Source: Solen grandis (taxonomy: Eukaryota; Mollusca; Bivalvia; Adapedonta; Solenidae). From it: a stretch of 64,000 nucleotides of DNA. Every line of letters begins with the position of its first letter. Position 1 is the stretch's first letter. The notes beneath the pieces were generated by a model. The model did no database searches. It had not been told where the DNA came from and worked only from the letters and a program-made list of their open reading frames with translations. The translations under genes were made by a program, and so were the position numbers. The stretch is taken from assembly GCA_021229015.1 (NCBI GenBank), contig CM037788.1, positions 55,689,145 to 55,753,144 on the forward strand. The letters are read 5' to 3'. Shown here in pieces: positions 1-10,719 of this stretch.

Positions 1-164
1 TTTCTTGGGAGCCTATATGTTTTACTTGTATGTACCTTTCTTGCGAAACATGAAGTTGACTCGTTTATCCATTGTGATGTTGTCTTTTTCACTGGATTTG
101 GAACGTTGATGCTAATCGTAATAACTGCTGAACTACCAAGATAGCTATTTTGCTAAAATGACGG
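1..164. other. Flank without recognisable gene
   Basis: AT-rich non-coding sequence at the window edge. It continues at 2514 beyond the inserted TIR element, since the 10-bp duplication occurs on both sides. No exon or RNA signal is seen. Confidence 0.5.
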
Positions 165-174
165 CATAAGGAAC

Positions 175-2503
175 GGTTGTCAGACGTTTCACCCCCAAGT
201 CGTTTCCTCCCCAGTCGTTTCCTCCCAAGATGTTTCACCCCCAAATTGGGGGTGAAACGTCCTGTATTTGAGAATATAACAGGTTGTTTCCTCCCCTCTG
301 ATATTTAATTTAAGCATTTGATTTAATTACTTTATATTATCCTAAATTATTTAAAGAATTACTTTAATTGAAAATGCAAAAGTGTGATAAATTAAAAAAT
401 TGTTAATTAATGTTTTAATTTCATTAATGTTTTGATTTAATTGTTTTTGTGTACATTTGAAGGCACCCACTTTGATGTTATTTATAAGATGGGTTTAATG
501 ATCTGAATAATAAAGGTGTGAGGAGTAAAAAAGGTGATAGTGTTAAAGGTGATAAACAATGCAATTAAGACCTTGAAAGGTTAATGTGATTATGTGTATA
601 TGTATTAGAGGAGAAAAAACACCATGAGAAAAAACACCAATTCAGTAACTTTTAAATGCATTGTTTATTAACATGTGTTTTAAAACATATTTTCCCACAT
701 TATTTTTTTATTTTATTTTTATTTGAAGTCCTTTAGGTAGAAATTATTGTATAGTAATTGATCCTTATGTTATTAATATAATATTTTTTAAAAAATTATC
801 AAAGTATATGAAATGACCTTTGAATAAAATACAATTATTATAAAAATTAAAAAAAGGATTGCATTCCATTACATAATTATTGACATGCATCTAAACTTCT
901 GCGACTGTGTCATTAAGCATGTCGGATGAATGACTCCACTATACACAGTAGCAGTTAAGTGACACGTGTCATTAAGTGTGGCCAACAAACACATCAGATT
1001 AGCAATTATTTAATGAATAGGACCATATTCTTATCACCTTTAAATACACACTTAACTCTTTTATCTGTTTTTCAGCATTAAACATATTACCATGTTTATA
1101 GCCAGTACACATTTACACTTTTTTTACATTACAACATATTCATGATTTGGCAAAAAATTCTACAATACACCTTTTTAGCCAATACATTATATTTTTTGCA
1201 AGAAGTTGAGATAGTCGAAATTTTGTAAAAGTAAATCTTACTAAAGATATATGATATATATTATTAAAATTATTATTATTAATATAATAAATTTTGTTAA
1301 GGCTATTCTATATTTATTAATATTTATTTTCTGTAAGTATTTTTCCAAACAAAAATCATGCTTAAACAAATTATATGTTTCAAATCTATTTGAGTTATTT
1401 ACGTTAGAAAACCAGTTTTGTTTATTTAATATTTCCTAAATTTATGGCACATTCATTTTGGTATAACCACAAATGTTGTAGACCAAGTTCATTCATTGAT
1501 ATTTTCATTTTTACCATTATACATCATTCATCAGCATTTGGTAGATATTCACTATTAATTCATAGTGAGGTTAAAATGTTAAACGATGAGGCAAAGGTCT
1601 TACGAAAGTAGGGTTCAGGTAAATCATCATTTTGTACATAACTTTGATATACGAATTAGTAAGCTGTCAGGAAAAAGACTTAAATCTCTAGACAAGTGCA
1701 AAAATACGATAAAAATATAAATATTATTAACATAAATATTTATAAGGAAATCTAAATTTTACTATTTAACCTCTATTTACTACTGTAGTGTGTGCATCAT
1801 GTAAGAAATGGTGAGTACCATAGATGTTTTGCACATGTTCTATAAGTTATACCAAGACATATTTTTTTGGTTCATTTATATTTCAATAAACATAAAGCCA
1901 TGGTTAATCTCCAACTATGTAAGAAATGAAAATGAGTTTTCCTCGTCTATTCAGTTGTTATATTAATCCTGTAAATATTTAACATATTTGTGTTATTTTA
2001 CTTTTTATTATATTTTTATAAACATATTTCAAGTAAATTCTTGTTATTTTTTATATCATATATTTTCATTTAACACACACACACATGCCCTTCAATATAT
2101 TTTATTCATTCATGACTTAAAAAATCTTAAGTATGCGCTTAGAAATGATCATACCTACATTAACATAATTACACATCATCAAATGATATGTTTAATAGGT
2201 GTTTGATTTTATCATGGATGTGTCATACATTACATATACATTACATCTAGTATATATGTCCATGATTATATGCGATGAAAGATCATTTTAATTTTTATCT
2301 CTTAAATATATATGTTTATTCTTAAAACTAAGCATATAACATTGAATAGTATAATGTATTATCTTCTTTTATGAAAAAAAAATACAATAATATACATATT
2401 AACAAGTATAATATAAAGTGGGAGTGAAACGTCTCGATCTTTGAAAATTGGGGGTGAAACAACTTGGAGGAAAGGGGAAATTTGGGGGTGAAACGTCTGA
2501 ATT
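175..2503. mobile_element. Non-coding TIR DNA transposon with 10-bp TSD
   Basis: The element is flanked by the direct repeat cataaggaac at 165-174 and 2504-2513. Its ends are inverted: cagacgtttcaccccca starts at 181, and its reverse complement ends at 2499. Subterminal zones repeat gtttcaccccc and gtttcctccc several times (181-300), and the right end carries the inverse motifs (2419-2500). The 2.3-kb interior is very AT-rich and has no credible ORF, so this is a non-autonomous element. The 10-bp duplication fits Mutator-like elements (usually 8-11 bp), but no transposase is present to prove the superfamily. The bases between the TSD and the repeated motif differ at the two ends (ggttgt versus aatt), so the exact termini are uncertain by a few bases. 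Confidence 0.78.
232..258. repeat. Perfect 13-bp-arm palindrome in left subterminal region
   Basis: gtttcacccccaa and ttgggggtgaaac flank a single central a. It lies inside the left subterminal repeats of the TIR element and could form a hairpin or a paired transposase-binding site (inference). Confidence 0.8.
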
Positions 2504-2513
2504 CATAAGGAAC

Positions 2514-3280
2514 AAGGCAATCATACAGATACACAAATAGTATATTCGTGAAAGTTTTCAACTTTTATGACAGCAAAGACGCCAATTCCAAATTAGGTAA
2601 TGCTAATGCGAATATTTTAGCACGTAAAGGTTAAACTTGTTAAATAAACTATCCCTTGAGAAACTCGTATATACATACTTTTTTCAGAACGACGCTGAAT
2701 TAAAAGAATTTAACCTTGTTTTCCGTGAAATCGTGAAGTCCTAACTGGACTAAGATCTGCCCTTGGTTACGGTAAACACAAGTCAGCAAGCAATAAGTAG
2801 CAAGCAATAGTAGCGGAAAATTACCTCCCCTATAAAAATGCGGTGGAAGCCGTATGCGGACAGACAATGAAAACACGGACCATATTTAGTTTAAACATAT
2901 TTTATTTGTAAATGACATGTTACAAAATAAGTGATATTGCAAGTTACAAAGATACACAAAAAGGATTTGAACTGAAAGCTAAAAGCTTATTGTAGTTCTT
3001 ATCCTGGAAAATAAATTTAACAGAAATATTGGAGATATTACAAATAATTGAACATGGTACATTAATAGGGTGGTATCAAGAATAATAAGTAAAAGTGAAT
3101 TTAACCATATTTAACGCAATAAATAAAAAAAAAAAAAAAAGTATTTTATTTTACTAGTATCTGTTTCGGTGATTTTCGAAAAAGGACAAAAATAATAATT
3201 TCAATTAAATTTAAATTATTTAGGTTACATAAACAAGATTTTTTATAATTATTGTATGTGTATATACATATGGCAGTAAA
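2514..3280. other. Non-coding stretch
   Basis: AT-rich sequence without a supported gene. It contains an inverted copy of the motif at 9130-9166 (here 2773-2812, with acacaag...agcaagcaata) and a short poly-A run near 3125. Confidence 0.45.
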
Positions 3281-4208
3281 AGCAAAAATTAGCCGTTCGT
3301 AGCCTTATAGATGACTATAGATGGAAACCGAATCAATGTGACCCAATAAGACTAGGTATAGGCATGTAGCAGGATGTAATAGCTACAAAATAAGACCAAG
3401 TATGGGTCTCTATCATATCCAGGTCAGAAGTTATATCAAATTGTTATACGAGTATATAGTCCTAAATGCAAAAATTAGCCGTTCGTACCCATATAGATGG
3501 AAACCGAATCAATGTGACCCGATAAGACCAGGTATAGGCATGTAGCAGGATGCAATAGCTTCAAAATAAGACCAAGTATGGGTCTCAAAATTAGCCGTTC
3601 GTACCCATATAGATGACTATAGATGGAAACCGAATCAATGTGACCCCATAAGACCAGGTATAGGCATGTATCAGGTTGCAATAGCTACAAAATAAGACCA
3701 AGTATGGGTCTCTATCATATCCAGGTCAGAAGTTATATCAAATTGTTATACGAGTATATAGTCCTAAATGCAAAAATTAGCCGTTCGTACCCATATAGAT
3801 GACTATAGATGGAAACCGAATCAATGTGACCCCATAAGACCAGGTATAGGCATGTAGCAGGATGTAATAGCTACAAAATAAGACCAAGTATGGGTCTCTA
3901 TCATATCCAGGTCAGAAGTTATATCAAATTGTTATACGAGTATATAGTCCTAAATGCAAAAATTAGCCGTTCGTACCCATATAGATGACTAAAGATGGAA
4001 ACCGAATCAACGTGACCCCATAAGACCAGGTATAGGCATGTAGCAGGATGCAATAGCTACAAAATAAGACCAAGTATGGGTCTCTATCATATCCAGGTCA
4101 GAAGTTATATCAAATTGTTATACGAGTATATAGTCCTAAATGCAAAAATTAGCCGTTCGTACCCATATAGATGACTATAGATGGAAACCCAATCAATGTG
4201 ACCCCATA
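3281..4208 (+). repeat. Tandem array of ~186-bp repeat (left, direct)
   Basis: About five copies of a ~186-bp unit. Each begins near gcaaaaattagccgttcgta and contains gaccaagtatgggtctc and ccaggtcagaagttatat. Unit starts fall near 3282, 3468, 3587, 3770, 3957 and 4142; the copy at 3468 is shortened and the last one is truncated. Copies are highly similar, which suggests recent amplification or homogenisation. The same unit occurs in inverse orientation at 7675-8440. Short ORFs here are by-products of the repeat. Confidence 0.92.
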
Positions 4209-4253
4209 ATTGAATGTGAATTGTCTCTTTTTGTAAATATTTCTTGCTGACCA

Positions 4254-4521
4254 TCCTAAATTTGTAGGGGGCCTCCATGGCCGAGAGGGTAAAGTCGCTG
4301 ACTTTAACACTCACTCAGCCCCTCACTGTGTGGGTTCAAATCCCGGCAGGGTCATTCAGATTTTCATGTGAGGAAGTCTTCCAGCTGGCTTGAAGTAGGT
4401 CGGTGGTTCTACCTCCGTGCATTCAGGGTCTTCCTCCACCTGTTATTAGCTGGACGTCGCTATATGACTGAAATACTTTCGAAGTGACGGTAAACTCAAA
4501 TAGTCAAGTCCTAAATTTGTA
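4254..4521 (+). mobile_element. tRNA-derived SINE with 13-bp target-site duplication
   Basis: The body (about 4267-4508) is bounded by the direct repeat tcctaaatttgta at 4254-4266 and 4509-4521. The head is tRNA-like: an A box, tggccgagagg, at 4278-4288 and a B box, ggttcaaatcc, at 4333-4343, which is the layout of an internal RNA polymerase III promoter. A central domain follows (agctggcttgaagtaggtcg near 4384) that recurs inverted at ~52960-53155. The tail includes tgactgaaatactttcgaag. It is not a functional tRNA gene, because the sequence runs on into the SINE body and shows retroposition marks. The intact TSD suggests a fairly young insertion. Confidence 0.88.
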
Positions 4522-4669
4522 AATTGATGATTAAATTTCAGTTAAGTTTAACATATGTTTGCCAGCAGAGATAGTCATCATATTGTGTACCATTAAATGT
4601 AATACAAATTTAATAAAAAAAATATTTCCAAAAAAACATTCATTTTCCACACATCTACACCCCTAAACA

Positions 4670-4905
4670 TATGAAAGATGTCTAAAATCAATTGCATGCC
4701 TGGATACTGAGATATAAGCATGAGAGTATCTTGCATGCAAAACTTTAACCAAAATATCTAAGTTAAAAAGGGGCCATAATTTGTAATATATTCCATCAAG
4801 AGTTATCTACCTTGGTTGTCTGATGCCCCTTAACATATTCATAAACTTTCAAGTCAATACCATGAATGGTTATTGAGATACAAACTAGATAGTAGCTACT
4901 ACTTA
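4670..4905 (-). mobile_element. Fragment of hairpin-ended, tandem-repeat element
   Basis: This matches, in reverse complement, the ~170-bp internal unit of the element at 36822-38154. Shared phrases include aaaactttaaccaaa, aggggccataattt and ttgtctgatgcccctta. Neither the 3' hairpin nor the 5' end is present, so it is a truncated internal piece. Confidence 0.75.
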
Positions 4906-7136
4906 TATACTACACATACAAAAAGTCATACAACCATCATTGCATGAATAGTTTGTTTTATAATATAAATTTCTACATACTTCACTTTACAAAATGTTCT
5001 CCATTCTTTGTTGATGAATGGTGTCAATATAACAGTTAAAGTACCATAAAGAAACAACACATGTTACAATCCTGCTCCACTTTTATGTGATATCACATCA
5101 TATGTCAAGCAAATAATGGTTTTAAAAACACTTAGTTTCCACTTTTTGCACACTTGGAACACAAAAGTTTCAACAGAAATCAGTTCAATTTATATATTTT
5201 GAAATCCTCTTCAAATGAAACATTGTTAGAGTTCAGTTTCAAATTCATGTTACATTGATGAGGGAAAAAGGTTCATATAACTTCACATATCACAACATTT
5301 CCTGGATAAGAACAGTACTTTCTTTCTGAAAAAAGTCATGAAAAACTTTCCACAAAGGAGTTTGAATCCGTTTTTTTTTTTTTATCCTCAATTTGGTATC
5401 GACCACTGCTTTTAAATTTCAAAAGATGTCTTGTAGATGTATACCTAAAATGTATAATACAAATTAAATGCATGCATTTGTAATATAAGTAACAATTTCA
5501 GAGGAATATGAAAAGCACATGTCAAATTGATCGTATATACATAACTGAATAAGTGTAATTATATAGAAACTTTCCCTGCTTCCCTGTGACCATTTTATTC
5601 AAATGATTAGTCTTGGTACATGTACAGGGTGACCAAAATGTGTTTCTTAGAGACTCAAAATATATCCAAATAAGGATATGCTATGGCCACAGGATGGGGT
5701 AATTTGTTAATGCACATATTTTTGACTTCATATGTGTTCACATAGATATATCATTGTTAATTTTCAAGATTATTTTCTTAAGTATCAAGTTGATATAAGG
5801 ACCTATTGTAAACACCCGACGTCGCTTTGTGTCAGGATGGCGTTCAGGTGTTTAGACAATTTGGATATAAAGTCTAAGTACTGCTTATAGACCTTAAGTC
5901 TAGACTTCGTTCATGTTGGAAAATCTCTATTATGAATGTAAGAAAAATGTGGATGTCTATATATATGTTGTCTTTGTTGTTCTCTGTTGTTGTGATGTGC
6001 TGAAGTTGTGCGTCTAGACGGAAGGTTTATAAGACTGGAGTTAAGCGCTTAAAAGCTTAACTGACTCCTAACGACGAATGTATTTAAGCTTGATTTTTAA
6101 TAAGTTGGACAATTAACGACTGACGAGGAATTGCGGTTGAACTTATTCTTTATTTTTTATAATATACCGCAGTTATCTCATGTATTTACATAAATTAAGG
6201 TTTAAGTGCTAGTGCGTCAGACGTGATCAGTTGCTTGCTATCATATCTTATATTATTGTTTTGTTTACTAAATTTTATCAAAAGATATTAAAAGTAGAGT
6301 TAAAATAAATCTGCCTATTTCTAAATGTTAATTCTGATACCTTTAGGAATTCTAAAGCCGCCAGGCAGATTACAAGTTGGCAAAAAGTTCATTATTGTGT
6401 AACGTTGGAATTTGAAGGTCGGGGGTTGAAAAGTTGCAACTGATGATGATGCTGACGCGCTCTCACTTTTATACTGATTTCCTTATCAAATATTAGGGCC
6501 AGCATCCAATGAAATCTTACAATAACGTCATCAAAACAAATAAATGCATTCTTTTAAATAATGAGTCATATTCCTTATCAAATAAGAAAAATTTAAACCA
6601 AAGTTCATAGAATATCTGTTCATTACACATATAGAAATACAGCTTTAAACTACGTAAGTTTTCTGCCAGCCTTCCACCAAATTAGACAATAAATAGTGCT
6701 TGACAGGATTTACAATAACAAATATAATACTCTGTAACAATGTAAATAATACATATCTTCATTTAACTTGGACAAAAGTTAAACAAATGTATCAATAACA
6801 ATGAATATTTACCCTAAAGAGATTAAAATTATAAAATTCATAAATTAGTGCGCTATATCCAAAAGTTGCAAATGGCGGCTGCTGTCAAAATGAAAGAAGT
6901 GCGCCAGCAAATGCTGGCGATTAAAATAACGGCTTACTGTTAATAAATACGAATGAAACATTAAGCTTGCTGAATTAAGGGAGTTCTATTCTCTATCTCA
7001 CATATGGGGAAGTGCAGCAAAGTTACGAATGAAATGAAAGGTAAGTCAATTTACAAATGAACTGAACGTCTATCTCTAGATTAAACTGTACCAATTTTCG
7101 GATGTAACAGAACTTGGATAACTGGCTATTACACTA
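4906..7136. other. Non-coding stretch, no gene seen
   Basis: AT-rich DNA with no ORF of coding character. The section 5815-6450 is less AT-rich and may be an old repeat, but I could not find a second copy or an LTR signature in the window. Confidence 0.4.
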
Positions 7137-7379
7137 TTAACCCTTTCTCTCATATATACTCATTTTGACGCCCTCAACAGGTATCACATAACGCCTGATC
7201 TGCAGAAAACCACAGTTAAACCTTACCAAATTTAAATAAAAAAATCCTCATTTCCAGACCACTGAGGAGCAGCGAACAGCATAAAACCTGATCAACCTGC
7301 GAGTTACTCGCAGGCTGATCTGGTTTTATGCTGTTCGCATAGGTCTTTTCATGGTGTCCTCTATGACGGAAAGGGTTAA
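7137..7379. mobile_element. piggyBac-like MITE (TTAA target, copy 1)
   Basis: A 235-bp element between TTAA tetranucleotides (7137-7140 and 7376-7379). The ends are inverted: CCCTTTCTCTCATA at the left and the inverse of CCCTTTCCGTCATAG at the right. TTAA targets and CCC-starting termini are the hallmark of piggyBac elements. A strong internal hairpin (agcctgcgag/ctcgcaggct type) lies near 7300-7320. A second full copy is at 40963-41204, with very similar internal sequence. It has no coding capacity and must have been mobilised in trans. Confidence 0.85.
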
Positions 7380-7674
7380 ACAGAGATAGGAAACTCCTGT
7401 AAAATCCAGAGGAAATTAGAGGCTTGTTTTCATAGAAAACTGATGTCCTCCCACCCCCAACACAGCTCTCTAATCAAGCTTAAAGCATAAATCTACTACT
7501 TTATTTACTTTGAAAAAGTAGTAGAACTACATTGATTTCAGTTACCAAAACTCACTTTTGAAAAAATGACTTTGCAAGAAGTGGATCATAATGCTTTTAT
7601 GGGATAATGAATAGTTGCCTATCCTTGGTCCACCGATCTTTTGATAATAATATAAAAATATTAAAATATGACTG

Positions 7675-8440
7675 GGTCAAAATTGCTACGAACGTCTAAT
7701 CTTTGCATTTAGGACTATATACACCTATAACAATTTGATATAACTTTTGACGTGGATATGATAAAGACCCATACTTGGTCTTATTTTGTAGCTATTTCAT
7801 CCTGCTACATGCCTATACCTGGTCTTATGGGGTCACATTGATTCGGTTTCCATCTATAGTCATCTATATGGGTACGAACGGCTATTTTTGCATTTAGGAC
7901 TATATACTCGTATAACAATTTGATATAACTTCTGACCTGGATATGATAGAGACCCATACTTGGTCTTATTTTGTAGCTATTGCAACCTGCTACATGCCTA
8001 TACCTAGTCTTATGGGGTCTCATTGATTCGGTTTTCATCTATAGTCATCTATATGGCTACGAACGGCAAAATTTTGCCTCTAGGACTATATAAACATATA
8101 AGAATTCGGTATCACTTCTGACCTGGATGTGATAGACACCCATACTTGGTCTTATTTTGTAGCTATTACATCATGCTACATGCTTATACCTAGTCCTATG
8201 GGGTCACATTGGTTGCGTTTCGATCTATAGTCATCTATATGGCTACTAACGGCAAATTTTTGCATTTAGACTATATAAACATATAAGAATTTGATATAAC
8301 TTCTGACCTGAATATGATTGAGACCCATACTTGGTCTTATTTTGTAGCTATTACATCATGCTACATGCCTACACGTAGTCTTATGGGGTTACATTGATTG
8401 TTTTTCAATCTATAGTCATGTATGGCTATGAATGGCTATT
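7675..8440 (-). repeat. Tandem array of ~186-bp repeat (right, inverted)
   Basis: About four copies of the same unit as 3281-4208, on the opposite strand; for example gacccatacttggtcttat recurs near 7767, 7952, 8137 and 8326. The outer copies are more diverged than the inner ones. With the left array it brackets 3.4 kb of other repeats, as in fold-back transposons or inverted satellite blocks. Confidence 0.9.
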
Positions 8441-9640
8441 TTTTTTCGTAGAGGCGTAGTTATTTATTTAGTTTTTGCATGATTTTAAAGAAATATTCAG
8501 AGAGGAAGACCTAAATAATATTGAAGTTGGAAAGCCCTGTATTATATTGTAAATATTATTTTGTATATATCTTAATTGTGGAAAAAAATCTTAAAGTGTA
8601 TATTTAATACATATATAAATATTATAATGTAGCCCTATATATAAGTCAGATCAGGCCCGTTATATTATATAGAATATCTCCTGGTCTGATAGATTAAATT
8701 ATAATGTTTTTATCTTTCTGATGTATGTTGTTGTTTTACTTTCCTAAAGTTATTAATATGGTGTTTAAATCAACCATATAACTACAATGTAGTTAATTAC
8801 TCTGAGGTACCTACTTGTTTATTGATCAACATTAGACAGTACTATACAGTGTGTAGTCCACTATCTTCCTTTAATATAACAGAGAAAAAAATCCTGGTGT
8901 AATCGATGTAGTTATCATACTTAATACACTGTTTAAAATATATAAGAGTTTGAATTTTGCCGTTTTGATTAACCAGTAGTTTTTGTGATATCAAATATAA
9001 TCATTTCTTTCACTATTGCTTGATAGATTGTGTTGATAATTTCCTGTTGTCCGGTAAATTCCCGAAAATAGGATAGGGAATTATCGATGTCGTCAGGCGG
9101 GATAACTCATGAACTTTATTGTTCGCTGAGCTTATTGCTTGCTGCTATCGCTTGCTAGCTTGTGTTCAGTCTTGGTTACCCTATATCCGGATGTGCCTAC
9201 ACAGAAAATAGTGACCCTATGTAATGCTGAATTAAGGTGAGTTTTTGACTGAAAGACATGCAATAAAGGATTAAATTCTATAGAACACAGTTAAAATAGT
9301 CATAAAATGCCCAATTTGGAGGCCTTATTGCACAACAACCTTAAAAGTTGAGCATTACTGAGAGGGGAATTCTTGAGAAAATTGGTGTGAAATGGCCGAC
9401 CGGTGGATTAAATTCATGCGTATGTTATTTAGCCTTAAATAGGTCAAAAAGTAGTCGGGTTATCCCATGTTTAAAATGGACAGAATTATTTCTCTTGAAT
9501 AGATCTATCTAATGAGGGTAAGTTTGGATGTCAATTTTCCTTACAGAAATTGTCGTTTGTATAAATGCTTATATAGAACATATAGTAAAATTAATCGTGG
9601 TCTTAGTCTGGTCTGGTTCCCGAACTTTACTAAAGATAAC
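8441..9640. other. Non-coding stretch
   Basis: No supported gene. It holds the right inverted copy (9130-9166) of the motif at 2773-2812. Otherwise it is AT-rich and unremarkable. Confidence 0.4.
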
Positions 9641-9744
9641 GTAGTGTCAGGGGAAGGAACTCCAGACTAGGTCTTAGTCCTGATAACTGCGGAAGTTTGA
9701 GAATACTGGGCAGGTGTAATCGGCGGATTCGCCGGATCCGGATC

Positions 9745-9985
9745 CAATATGACGAATACATGGGGGTTACGGCCGGACCCAATATCTTCAAGATGAATGA
9801 TGATTTGTTGAACATCAAAAACAACATGTTGAAGGAGGGTGAATTACATTTAGATATTATAATTTTGATATTTTGATTCAATCGATTTCCCATAAATAAA
9901 GTTGAACACGACGGACCCAATATTTTAAAAGAAATTGAATATTACATATGGGTCACGGATACTATCATAACTTTTTTTTTGTTGT
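9745..9985 (-). repeat. GGATCCG-repeat family, inverted copy
   Basis: On the minus strand this reads as two related units with aagttatgatagtatccgtg, cccatatgta, attgggtccg and gaaatcgattgaatcaa. The same units occur on the plus strand at ~18735-19060 and in degraded form at 29465-29520 and 30385-30560. The inverted placement on the two sides of the MULE suggests that they are part of, or a wrapper around, the ends of that element. Confidence 0.75.
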
Positions 9986-10003
9986 TTCACGTGAATTACA
10001 GTC

Positions 10004-10135
10004 ATTTCGTCGACCAACCGTTTCGTCTAACTGGTTACATATAGTAAATGAAAAGTCGTTTCGTCAACCTTAATTTTCAGTAGGCGGAAGGTGTGAAATA
10101 CTTTTGTAGGGTCATTCACACCTATTTACTCGCGC
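10004..10135 (+). repeat. MULE left terminal inverted repeat
   Basis: It begins at the tcgtcgacc motif and runs to tttactcgcgcatg. It pairs with 12785-12905 plus 18545-18569 on the other strand. The two arms share aaaagtcgtttcgtcaacc and taattttcagtagg with only a few differences. Confidence 0.88.
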
Positions 10136-10719
10136 ATGTGTAACTGTTTAACATAATTAGGCACACAAGTTTAGGAGGAAGAAACATTTTTTATCACACA
10201 TTATTCGGTCTTTGTTGTAAGTGATGATGACGATGATGATGACAGTATTAGTTTAACGTATATGTATTTTTTTTTGTATTCTCATTTTGTCCATAGGTGA
10301 CGGGAGAGGACCATTCATACATAATTAATCGCACACTGGTTTCATTATTTGTTGTACTTCTTTGTGATGATGGCGGTAATGACGGATTGTTTAATGTCGG
10401 TATTTTTTTTTTCGAGTGGAAGAGGACCATACATACATAATAACTAGCACACTAGGAGGAATAACAAACAGACAGTTATCACTTATTTTTTTTTTTAGTG
10501 AAACATAAATGGAAAAAAAAAAACGATGAACAGTGATAAGAAAAAAATAAACATGATATCTATATATATATATATGGTGATGGCGAGACTATGATGATGA
10601 TATTTACATTTAATTACAAGATACCAACATGGTATTAAAGCACATTGATTCAGCACATGTGTTTTGATTGCAGGCTGTTGCAATTGAATTTCGAAGTGTG
10701 GAGTTTGATAATTAATTAC
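10136..10719. other. MULE interior, non-coding
   Basis: Subterminal region of the MULE downstream of the transposase stop. It carries gatgatgatgac-type simple repeats and poly-T runs. No gene is seen. Confidence 0.5.

Noticed and set aside
3475..4314. Small minus-strand ORFs (68 and 69 codons) with repeated peptides
   Set aside because: They mirror the 186-bp tandem units, and the same peptides appear in the inverted array at 7805-8038.
4267..4350. Functional tRNA gene
   Set aside because: A and B boxes are present, but the cloverleaf is imperfect, sequence continues into a SINE body, and TSDs show retroposition.
5815..6190. Solo LTR
   Set aside because: No TG...CA ends with a duplication, primer-binding site or second copy could be seen.
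7137..7379. Rho-independent-like terminator at the GC-rich hairpin
   Set aside because: The sequence is eukaryotic and the hairpin belongs to a MITE with TTAA ends.
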